Below, in pieces: positions 25,751 through 33,883 of a stretch of 64,000 nt of DNA; positions within the stretch are counted from its first letter, which is position 1; each line of letters starts with the position of its first letter. The notes under the pieces are model-generated. The model had not been told where the DNA came from and did not search any database. It was given only the letters and a program-made list of their open reading frames with translations. Position numbers and translations under genes: made by a program. Location: contig NZ_FXUY01000001.1 in the NCBI RefSeq assembly GCF_900182985.1, positions 310,001-374,000 of the forward strand, read 5' to 3'. This DNA comes from Pseudomonas helmanticensis (GTDB lineage: Bacteria > Pseudomonadota > Gammaproteobacteria > Pseudomonadales > Pseudomonadaceae).

Positions 25751-27208
25751 ATGTTTGGCATGGATAATCACAACGATTCGAACCCGGCATCGGTGCTGCG
25801 TTTCGGCCCGTATGCGTTTCATTTGCGTCAACGCCTGATCCTCGAAGGGGATCGGCAATTGCGCATGGGCGGTCGTGCCCTCGACATTCTGCAGTTGCTG
25901 GTAGAACGCGCGGGACGGGTGGTGACAAAGGAGCAGTTGATCGCCTGGGTATGGCCAACGTCGGTGGTCGAGGAGATCAACCTGCGCGTGCACATTGCTG
26001 CGCTGCGGCGTGCGTTGCGTGACGGCGAAAACGGTCAGCGCTACATCGTCAATGTGCCGCAATGCGGTTACAGCTTTATCGCCCCGGTGCATCACGACAG
26101 CATCGGGCAAGTAGTCTTCGAAAGCCTGCAGGCGCCGCAACACAATTTACCGGCGCGACTGACCCCGGTGACCGGACGTGACGCGCTGGTCGGTGGGCTC
26201 GTGCGCCAAATGCCGCTGTGCCGGTTGATGACCGTCACCGGGCCTGCCGGCGTGGGTAAAACCACGGTTGCCCTGCGTGTGGCGGAGCTGTTGCTGGAAC
26301 ACTTTCGCGACGGCGTGTGGCGGGTCGACCTGGCGCTCGTCGACGACACCACGCCGCTGCTCGAACACATCCTCAACACACTGGATGTCGACCTCGCGAC
26401 ATTGACCTCTCGGCACGCGTTGCTGGTGCTCGACAATTGCGAACACTTGCGCGAGCAATGCCGCGCAGTGGTGCGCCGATTGCTGGATGCCGGGCCACGG
26501 CTGTCGGTGCTTGCCACCAGCCGCGAGGCTCTGCAACTCGGTCTGGAAACACTGCAACCCTTACGACCTCTGACAGTGCCGAAATCATCGGCACTGCTCA
26601 GTGTGCAAGAGGCGATGAGCTATTCGGCGGTGCAGTTGTTCGTCAGCCGCGCGCGCACTCGTCAGCAGGGCTTTACTCTGCGTGAACAAGACCTTGCAGC
26701 GGTCTGCGACATTTGCCGAAAACTCGATGGTTTGCCGCTGGCGATTGAACTGGCCGTGACACAGATCGATGCATTGGCGCTGGTCGGGTTACAGGCGCAA
26801 CTGGGCAATTGCCTGCAACTGTTGAGTCACGGTCGCCGCACCGCCGTGCCGCGTCACCAGACGCTGACAGCGGCGCTGGACTGGAGTTATCAATGCCTGG
26901 GGGAGCAGGAGCAACTGGCCTTGCAACGGTTGTCGATGTTCAAGAAGGCTTTCACGCTGGAAGACGCCTTGAGTGCGAGCACCTGCGCGCAATTGCCGGC
27001 CTCGGCGTTGGTCGCTGTCATCGCGCAACTCGCGGGCAAATCGTTGCTGGCGGTGGAGCAGGGCAGTGCGCTGGTGCGCTATCGAATGCTCAATACCACC
27101 CGCAGCTATGCCAGCGCACAAATAGCCCCCAGCGATTTCGACTATCGCCATGTGCAGTCTGGCAGCCGTGCTTCAAGCGGGCTGCTGGCAGAGCAGTTCG
27201 TCGAGTAG
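25751..27208 (+). CDS. Winged-helix NTPase regulator lacking the C-terminal repeat half
   Basis: The product has about 485 residues from ATG 25751 (25760 is an alternative). The N-terminal OmpR-type winged helix (residues about 15-110, GRALDILQLLVERAGRVVTK) is followed by an NB-ARC/STAND-like ATPase: Walker A TGPAGVGKTTVALR near 168, Walker B LLVLDNCEHL near 225, LATSREALQ near 255 and LPLAIELA near 332. It is paralogous to the convergent 974-residue regulator, but stops shortly after NTTRSYA, just where that paralogue's helical repeat domain starts. It therefore looks truncated. The final 36 bp overlap the 3' end of the convergent gene. Confidence 0.8.
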   Translation: MFGMDNHNDSNPASVLRFGPYAFHLRQRLILEGDRQLRMGGRALDILQLLVERAGRVVTKEQLIAWVWPTSVVEEINLRVHIAALRRALRDGENGQRYIVNVPQCGYSFIAPVHHDSIGQVVFESLQAPQHNLPARLTPVTGRDALVGGLVRQMPLCRLMTVTGPAGVGKTTVALRVAELLLEHFRDGVWRVDLALVDDTTPLLEHILNTLDVDLATLTSRHALLVLDNCEHLREQCRAVVRRLLDAGPRLSVLATSREALQLGLETLQPLRPLTVPKSSALLSVQEAMSYSAVQLFVSRARTRQQGFTLREQDLAAVCDICRKLDGLPLAIELAVTQIDALALVGLQAQLGNCLQLLSHGRRTAVPRHQTLTAALDWSYQCLGEQEQLALQRLSMFKKAFTLEDALSASTCAQLPASALVAVIAQLAGKSLLAVEQGSALVRYRMLNTTRSYASAQIAPSDFDYRHVQSGSRASSGLLAEQFVE

Positions 27209-30097
27209 CAGGCGCACTTTGCGCAGGTCCGGGGTGGCATAGCCTTCGGTAAAGCGCTGGTAGATCGGCGTGAGCAGGTCCAGCGCTTCGCGATAACGCG
27301 ACTGGCGCTGCCACAGTTGGGCCAGCGAGGTGGCGCTGCGCAGTTCCCAGGCCAGCGCACCTTGGGCCTTGGCGATGGACAGGGCTTGTTGCAGGGTTTT
27401 TTCAGCTTCGAGGAAAATTGCGTTGTCAGCGCGGGCCTCTTCGCGGGCGAGCCCGCTCCCACAGGGTTTCGTGCTGAGTTGAGCTTTTGGATTTAACACA
27501 GATTCATTGGGGGAGCTGGCTTGCCAGCGATGGCGGCCTCCAGTCTCACCTGATTCTTCAGCCAGCAAGGCATTTGCCCGCGCGCGCAAAATCTCCGCCG
27601 TGCTCCATCCGGCATCACCGCGCCGGGCGCGCTCCAGCAACGCTTCATCAACAAAACGCTCATCCAGCGTGACCATGATTTCCCGGATCAAACCGCTACC
27701 ATCTGCCGGTATCGGCGCGGCGTTATCGGCATCGATCACCTGCGCGTAATGCCGCGCCCAGTGATGGAACAGCAGCACCGAATGCTTCTGCGATTGCTCA
27801 AGCAGCAGATGCAACAACGCCCGGGCATTCTGCCGGTCGCCGTTGTAATGGGCGATCAGGCAACTGGCCAGCGCCAATGTGTAGCAGATCGAAGTGCCGT
27901 GATTGATCTGCACGGCAATGTCCAGCGCCTGGCGCGCCGTGCGCCATGCCTGTTCTGGAAAACCCTGCACCCACAACACCCGGGCGAGCACGGTCAGCGA
28001 GGCGACGCTTTGGTCGTATTGCACGCCAAAACCATGGGTAAAACGGTTGAGATGACCGCTGTGGGCCATGCGCTCGATGACCTGCTCGGCATGCAGGCGT
28101 GCCTGCGGCTGATCACCGGCGTAGTGCAGAGCCAGCACGCGCAAACGGTGGGTACTCAGCGATAACAGCGGGTCGCCGTGCAGGCCGAGGCGATCGAATT
28201 GCTCGCTTTGTTCGAGTGCCATCCGGTAATGCCCGCAACTGAGGTTGACCGCCATATGTCCGGACACCGCGCGCAATTGCCCGGCAAGATCGCCGTGCTG
28301 TTGCGCGAGCAGACGGGCGTTGACGAAGGCTTCGACAGTTTCCGGGATACCGCCCCAGGTGTGGTAACAAGCGCTGCCGAGCGCCAGATTCAAGGCGATT
28401 TGCAGGCGCGGGCAAGGCTTGTCGCTGGTTTCCAGCAGATGCAATGCCTGACGCACATGACCGCCGTATTCGCGCAATAGGGACAGCTCCTGCCATAACG
28501 GCGCCGAGGTCGCGGCCAGATCAATCCCCAGTTCGCGGGTTGTGCAGCCGTTCAGGCTCCAGTCCAGAGCGCCGCGCAAATCTTCCAGGCCCCGTGCATA
28601 ACGCTCGATCCACAAGGTTGTCGGGGTGTCTTCCCACGCTTGCTGTGCTTGCTGCATCAACGTCAGGCAGCGCTCGGCATGACGGCGGCGGGTGTCGTCG
28701 AGTTCGGCGGCGAGGTCGAGTTTTTCCAAGGCATAGCGGCGGGTGGTGTCGAGCAGACGGTAAAACACTTCTTCATCGCCGACCTCGACACAGAGCAGCG
28801 ATTTGGCCACCAATTGGGTGATCGAGGCAAACACCGCGCCGGGTTCGATGTGTTGACCGACGATGACTGCTGCGGCGGATTCCAAGGTAAATCCACCGCG
28901 GAACACACCCAGGCGACGCAAGCAGGTTTGCTCGCAGGCCGTGAGCAGATTGAAACTCCAGTCCAGCGTAGCGCGCAGGGTCAGGTGTCGCTCCAGACTG
29001 GTTTGATTACCCGCGACTAACGGGGGCAATCGACCCTGCAACTGCGCGAGCAAACCTTCCAGCCCCAGCTCGGTGACCTGCGCCGCCGCGAGTTCCAGTG
29101 CCAAGGGCATGCCGTCGAGTCGATGGCAGATTTCAATGGCCTGCGGCAGTTGCGCGTCGCTCAGCTCGAAGTTTTCCTGCGCCGCCAGCGCCCGCTCGAA
29201 AAACAACTGCAAGGCAGAAAAACCCAGCGCTTGCTGACGGTCGAGCACCGTTTGCAGCGGCGGATAGTCGAGGGATTCCAGACGCTGGACGAACTCGCCT
29301 TCAGCGCGCAGGCTCTCGCGACTGGTGGCGAGGATATGCACCTTCGGCGCACCACGCAAAATGCCTTCGCTGAGTACCGCCACGGCATCGATCAAGTGTT
29401 CACAGTTGTCGAGCACCAGCAGCATCTGCCGTTCGCGCAGGCCATTGACCAGGCATGCCAGCGGATCGCCGTCGAGCAACGCCAGATCGAGCAGCGTCGC
29501 CAGGTGTGAGCAAATCAGCCGGGGATCGTTGAGCTGCGCCAGGTCCACGAGGCGAATGCCGTCACGGTAGTGGCCGATCAACTGCTCGGCGACGCGCAAG
29601 GCCACGGTGGTCTTGCCGATCCCGCCCGGGCCGACCAGAGTGATGCAGCGCTGGCGTGGCAATTGGCTCATCAGGCTGTCGACCAGCGGCTGGCGGCCGA
29701 TCATGCGCGTGCGCCGCAGCGGCAGGTTGTGCCGGCTCGCGGTAGCGCCCGGCGGACGTTGCTCGATGGATTCGTGCAGCACCGGCGCGACGAAACTGTA
29801 GCCGCGTTGCGCCACGGTGATGATATAGCGCTGGCCGGCCTGACCGTCGCCCAGTGCCTTGCGCAACGCCGCCATGTGCACGCGCAGGTTGATGTCTTCG
29901 ACAACGCTGTCCGGCCAGACCCCGGCCATCAATTGCTGCTTGCTCACCACCTCGCCAGCATGGGCCAGCAGAATCAGCAGGATATCCATCGCCCGTCGGC
30001 CCAGTCGCAGCGGCTGGTTGCCCTCAAGCAGCAGCCGTTGCCCGGGATGAATCCGGTAAGGGCCGAAACCGAGGGCCTGATTCGGCGGAAGACTCAA
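27173..30097 (-). CDS. Winged-helix STAND-ATPase transcriptional regulator with helical repeats
   Basis: The product has about 974 residues. It has an OmpR-type winged helix (residues 10-100, LGRRAMDILLILLAHAGEVV), a STAND/NB-ARC ATPase (Walker A VGPGGIGKTTVALR, LLVLDNCEHLID, ILATSRESLRAEG, LDGMPLALELAAAQ) and a long TPR-like helical region (about 450-970). I prefer TTG 30097, which has AGGAG seven bases upstream; the frame extends to ATG 30196, but the added residues are Arg/Pro-rich and have no ribosome site. Such proteins are ligand-responsive activators. A REP pair is embedded in frame at residues about 853-886. Gene order suggests co-expression with the AraC-type gene upstream. Confidence 0.82.
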   Translation of the reverse strand: MSLPPNQALGFGPYRIHPGQRLLLEGNQPLRLGRRAMDILLILLAHAGEVVSKQQLMAGVWPDSVVEDINLRVHMAALRKALGDGQAGQRYIITVAQRGYSFVAPVLHESIEQRPPGATASRHNLPLRRTRMIGRQPLVDSLMSQLPRQRCITLVGPGGIGKTTVALRVAEQLIGHYRDGIRLVDLAQLNDPRLICSHLATLLDLALLDGDPLACLVNGLRERQMLLVLDNCEHLIDAVAVLSEGILRGAPKVHILATSRESLRAEGEFVQRLESLDYPPLQTVLDRQQALGFSALQLFFERALAAQENFELSDAQLPQAIEICHRLDGMPLALELAAAQVTELGLEGLLAQLQGRLPPLVAGNQTSLERHLTLRATLDWSFNLLTACEQTCLRRLGVFRGGFTLESAAAVIVGQHIEPGAVFASITQLVAKSLLCVEVGDEEVFYRLLDTTRRYALEKLDLAAELDDTRRRHAERCLTLMQQAQQAWEDTPTTLWIERYARGLEDLRGALDWSLNGCTTRELGIDLAATSAPLWQELSLLREYGGHVRQALHLLETSDKPCPRLQIALNLALGSACYHTWGGIPETVEAFVNARLLAQQHGDLAGQLRAVSGHMAVNLSCGHYRMALEQSEQFDRLGLHGDPLLSLSTHRLRVLALHYAGDQPQARLHAEQVIERMAHSGHLNRFTHGFGVQYDQSVASLTVLARVLWVQGFPEQAWRTARQALDIAVQINHGTSICYTLALASCLIAHYNGDRQNARALLHLLLEQSQKHSVLLFHHWARHYAQVIDADNAAPIPADGSGLIREIMVTLDERFVDEALLERARRGDAGWSTAEILRARANALLAEESGETGGRHRWQASSPNESVLNPKAQLSTKPCGSGLAREEARADNAIFLEAEKTLQQALSIAKAQGALAWELRSATSLAQLWQRQSRYREALDLLTPIYQRFTEGYATPDLRKVRLLLDELLCQQPA
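27441..27538. repeat. REP pair inside a coding region
   Basis: TCGCGGGCGAGCCCGCTCCC (27441-27460) and GGGAGCTGGCTTGCCAGCGA (27511-27530) are recognisable REP halves, read in frame as part of the large regulator and inserted between helical repeats. Confidence 0.75.
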
Positions 30098-30225
30098 CAG
30101 CTCACTCCTGCGATGCGACGGCGGACAGGCGGAATTGGAAGCGCGTGCAGGCCTTCTGGTTCGCGGTGTCCGGGCATAATCCTCAGGTTTGAGCATCAGT
30201 GCAACGGCTGGCGTGAGCGGCGGAT

Positions 30226-30657
30226 TCAAAATAGCGCGGGCAGTGAGCGGATACTCTTCAGTTCACGCATGACCTGACAGCGCCAGGCAAACGGATTGAT
30301 GCCTTCGCTGCGGGTGAACATGTGGCAAAAATGCGCTTGATCGCAAAAGCCGCATTCCAGACTGATTTGCGTCAGGCTCAGGTCGGTGTGCTGGATCAGC
30401 AGTTTCGCCCGGGCAATCCGCTGGGCGCGGATCCAGTCCTGCGGCGAGAGGCCGGTGCTGCACTTGAAGGCGCGAGAGAAATGGCTGCGCGACAACGAAC
30501 AGGCGCGGGCCAGTTCGGTGACTTCGAGGCTGTCGCCGAGGCGTTCGAGGATCAGTTGTTTCACTTGCCGTTCGCGCTGCGGACTGAGTCCGCCGATGCC
30601 GCTCTTGCGCGGTGCGCTGTCAGGGGCGAGGGCGACGGTTGGTTGTAAGTGAGCCAT
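30226..30657 (-). CDS. AraC-type DNA-binding protein (short)
   Basis: The product has about 143 residues from ATG 30657. Almost the whole protein is the AraC two-helix-turn-helix domain (LEVTELARACSLSRSHFSRAF and LSLTQISLECGFCDQAHFCH), with a short N-terminal extension and no ligand-binding domain. It lies just ahead of the STAND regulator and is divergent from a LysR gene. Such stand-alone AraC domains usually act as dedicated local regulators. Confidence 0.8.
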   Translation of the reverse strand: MAHLQPTVALAPDSAPRKSGIGGLSPQRERQVKQLILERLGDSLEVTELARACSLSRSHFSRAFKCSTGLSPQDWIRAQRIARAKLLIQHTDLSLTQISLECGFCDQAHFCHMFTRSEGINPFAWRCQVMRELKSIRSLPALF

Positions 30658-30868
30658 GGCCAAGGTCCGTGTCGGTGAGGAAGGCGCGCTCGGCACTTTC
30701 CCTCTGGTCAAAAAACAACGCTGCGCAGAGGCATTCATTGTTGGCTCGAGGCTTGAAACTGACGAGTTAATCGTTGTTAATTCTGCGGGCCAACCCGCCA
30801 TCCAGACGCCCCTGATCGCGTATAGTGCAGAGCACTTGCGTCTGCCAGGCTAAAAGGAATCCGTGCCC

Positions 30869-31792
30869 ATGAACCGTAACGATCTGCGTCGCGTCGACAT
30901 GAACCTGCTGGTGATTTTCGAAGCACTGATGTTCGAGAAGAACCTGACCCGCGTCGCCGAAAAACTGTTCATGGGCCAACCGGCAGTGAGCGCGGCACTC
31001 GGTCGCCTGCGTGATCTGTTCGACGATCCATTGTTGCTGCGCAACGGTCGGGGCATGGAGCCGACAGCGCGGGCGCTGGCGATTCTCGAAGAGCTGCAGC
31101 CGGCGATGGACGTGATTTCCGGAGCGGTCAGCCGGGCCAAGGAGTTCGACCCGGCAACCAGTTGCGAGGTATTTCGCATCGGCCTGTCGGATGACGCTGA
31201 ATTCGGCCTGTTTCCGCCATTGCTGCGCCAGCTTCAGGAGGAAGCACCGGGCATTGTCGTGGTCGTCCGTCGCGCCAATTACCTGCTGATGCCGGCATTG
31301 CTGGCGTCCGGCGAAATCTCTGTCGGCGTCAGCTACACCACCGATCTGCCGGCCAACGCCAAGCGCAAGAAGCTGCGCGATATTCCGTGCAAAGTTCTGC
31401 GTGGTGATGATCGCCCGGGGCCGCTGACCCTCGACGAATACTGCCAGCGCCCGCACGCGATGGTGTCGTTCTCCGGGGATTTGAGCGGCAATATCGACGT
31501 CGACCTGGCCAAGGTCGGCCGCTCGCGCCGCGTGGTGCTGGGGGTGCCGCAATTCAGTGGTTTGCGGGCCTTGCTCGCCGGCACCGAGATGATCGCCACC
31601 GTGCCGGATTACGCGGCGTGCGCGTTGGTCGAAGGTTGTGCGTTGCGCGCCGAAGACCCGCCGTTCCCGATTGATGCAGCGCAGCTATCGATGGCGTGGA
31701 GCGGCGTGCATGACAATGATCCGGCCGAGAAGTGGCTCAGATCGCGGATTGCGCAATTCATGTCGGCTGCGCTGGATATCGAGCAGAAATGA
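30869..31792 (+). CDS. LysR-family transcriptional regulator (NodD-like effector domain)
   Basis: The product has about 307 residues from ATG 30869 (AAAAGGA ten bases upstream). The LysR winged helix reads RRVDMNLLVIFEALMFEKN... FMGQPAVSAALGRLRDLFD; the effector domain follows from about residue 95. The opening VDMNLLVIFEAL and the FDDPLLLRNGRGMEPT stretch are typical of the NodD/LeuO-like subgroup. It is divergent from the AraC-type gene. No target gene is obvious. Confidence 0.88.
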   Translation: MNRNDLRRVDMNLLVIFEALMFEKNLTRVAEKLFMGQPAVSAALGRLRDLFDDPLLLRNGRGMEPTARALAILEELQPAMDVISGAVSRAKEFDPATSCEVFRIGLSDDAEFGLFPPLLRQLQEEAPGIVVVVRRANYLLMPALLASGEISVGVSYTTDLPANAKRKKLRDIPCKVLRGDDRPGPLTLDEYCQRPHAMVSFSGDLSGNIDVDLAKVGRSRRVVLGVPQFSGLRALLAGTEMIATVPDYAACALVEGCALRAEDPPFPIDAAQLSMAWSGVHDNDPAEKWLRSRIAQFMSAALDIEQK

Positions 31793-31935
31793 GGCTGTGC
31801 ATAGTCCCCGGATCAACCTGCGCTGTTCGTCGGGAGCATACCTTGACCTGTAACTTCTGACAGTAGCGCCAATGCACATTCCAGTGTGTGATGAGGTGGT
31901 GTCCTTTGGGGCCATATCAATCATGCAAGGAGTGA

Positions 31936-33711
31936 ATGATGAACCGTCCATTGGCCACGATCACCACTGACGACTTGCCACCACCTTTCGTTCGGGAGAG
32001 CTCGGCTCCCGCCCTCTTGAATCCGGCGCATGCCAGGTATTCGCTGACGATCGTCGTGGAAGCTGTCCTCGAGTCCACCGACAGAATCAGTGTCAAATGG
32101 CAGGGCGCACCGGGTACTCCCGCCGAGGGCTCATACACCTCGGGCTTTTCGGAAGTGGGCGACAGACGCCCGGTAGAGCAAAGTTTTTCGTTTTCGTTGG
32201 TGTCTATCAACCAAGGCAGGACGGTCACGCTGACCTACGACATCATTCGCGGCAACGCCGCGCCAGTCACGTCTCAACCGCTGATTCTGTACGTGTTGCC
32301 GTTGGCACAGAGTGATCTGCCCAGGCCGTTTATCGAGCAGGCAGAACACGCCGGTGAGGGACAGCTGCTGTTTGTGCACGACCTGAGCCTGTTTGCGTTG
32401 AGAATCAATGCGTGGCTGCTGATCAGGCGAGATCTTTTTTTCTGGGCCTGGCTCAAAGGCACCAACGCCAACGGCAGCGTATTTGAACAACGTTACTGGT
32501 TTGCTCCCGACAACCTGGTCGGCCAGGACTTCTTCCGCTTTGGCTTTTTCAGGCAAAACTTCCCCGCTGATCCGCTTAAGGGACTCAAGGATGGCAGTGT
32601 GCTGACTGTCGAGTTCAGTGTTTCGTTCGATGGTAGTCAGGTCGAGGCTGATGCAATCCGCTTCGCACCGCGCCACTACATTGTCAGAACCCGTGCGTCT
32701 CCCACTCCGGGAAAACCCGCCATCCTCTCGGTTAAAGATGCCGCCGGCCAAGACATTGCCAATGGTGGCGAGACGACCGATACCGGGATAACAATCAGCG
32801 GCAGCGCGACGGCCGGCGAACAAGTGGAGGTTTTTGACAGGAGTGACTCCAAGGGCATGGTTCGCGCCGATTCCGGTATTTGGCAGCTTCCCTTGTCTCC
32901 TCTGAGTGTCGGTCCGCACCCGTTAAAGGCACAGGCATTGTATGGCGATGGAGAGATCTCCGACCTATGGACGATCACCGTCAAGCAGGTTCAACGTGGT
33001 GAGCTGTCCATTCAGGAGTCTGCCGATAGCGTCAATCTCGACCCGCTGAATGCCACCGCTTCCCTGACCGCAGTGCTGGATTACGACCAGCAACCCACCG
33101 ATATGGTTTCTGTCACGGTGAAGGCCGCTGACGGTACCCCTGCTGCGGGTTCACATACCTCCACGCCGATTGCGGCGGGCACTACAACACCTTTGAAGAT
33201 CAATTTGCCGGTGTCGCTGGTGGCATTCAGCATCGGAAAAATAATGGAGGTGACCTTCACCTATACCCGAGGCGCTTCTGCCCCGGTGACTTCGCAACCT
33301 CTACGCCTCAACGTCTTGCCGATTGCCCGTGATCGACTCACGGCGCCACTGATCACTCAGGCCAACGGCACCGATATTCTCGATCTGAAAGACGTTCAAT
33401 CCGGCGCAAATCTGTTGTTTGGTGCCTGGCCGCACATTTCTGTGAGTCAACGTATCTGGCTTGATCTGGAAGGACAGAAAGACACCGGGACGCACAACCT
33501 GCGGATGTGGGCGGGGACGACGAACATGGTGCATCGAGCCTGGGCTACCAATGGCAGCTACAGTTCGCTGATATCGGCTAATTATCTGCGGCTGCTGAGG
33601 GATGGCAGCAAGCTGGTCATTCGCTTCAGGGTCAATCTGGATCAGGTTGCGAACCTCGATACGGCAGCGATCTTTCAAACGCGTGAGTACACGATTCGTG
33701 CTGTGCCTTAG
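31936..33711 (+). CDS. Ig-like repeat protein, unrecognised
   Basis: The 591-residue protein has no signal peptide; AAGGAG precedes two adjacent ATG codons (31936, 31939), the second better spaced. It holds two copies of one unit of about 200 residues: (a) from about residue 30, with SYTSGFSEVGD... VTSQPLILYVLPLAQSDLPR; (b) from about residue 365, with SHTSTPIAAGT... VTSQPLRLNVLPIARDRLTA. Between them (about 255-350) is a bacterial Ig-like module (GGETTDTGITISGSATAGEQ). Such architectures occur in adhesin- or insecticidal-toxin-related proteins of Pseudomonas, but I cannot name a function. Confidence 0.78.
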   Translation: MMNRPLATITTDDLPPPFVRESSAPALLNPAHARYSLTIVVEAVLESTDRISVKWQGAPGTPAEGSYTSGFSEVGDRRPVEQSFSFSLVSINQGRTVTLTYDIIRGNAAPVTSQPLILYVLPLAQSDLPRPFIEQAEHAGEGQLLFVHDLSLFALRINAWLLIRRDLFFWAWLKGTNANGSVFEQRYWFAPDNLVGQDFFRFGFFRQNFPADPLKGLKDGSVLTVEFSVSFDGSQVEADAIRFAPRHYIVRTRASPTPGKPAILSVKDAAGQDIANGGETTDTGITISGSATAGEQVEVFDRSDSKGMVRADSGIWQLPLSPLSVGPHPLKAQALYGDGEISDLWTITVKQVQRGELSIQESADSVNLDPLNATASLTAVLDYDQQPTDMVSVTVKAADGTPAAGSHTSTPIAAGTTTPLKINLPVSLVAFSIGKIMEVTFTYTRGASAPVTSQPLRLNVLPIARDRLTAPLITQANGTDILDLKDVQSGANLLFGAWPHISVSQRIWLDLEGQKDTGTHNLRMWAGTTNMVHRAWATNGSYSSLISANYLRLLRDGSKLVIRFRVNLDQVANLDTAAIFQTREYTIRAVP

Positions 33712-33883
33712 CCAATTCGAAACCTGTCCGTTCTACTGTGTGATGAGCCGGGGAGATTTGTCTTTCCAGACGATACCGTTCGTCTTGAGTAGGCACACAA
33801 CTGTCAGAACTGTCAGGTGCGCAATGCACTGAATCGCGTTCTGCTAGGACCTGTCCACACCTCACTGCACAGGAACCAGGCAC

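Noticed and set aside
31793..33883. Similar TGTGTGATGAG words before the two repeat-protein genes (about 31889 and 33738)
   Set aside because: The match is only about ten bases and its distance to the start codons differs, so it is not good evidence of a common operator.
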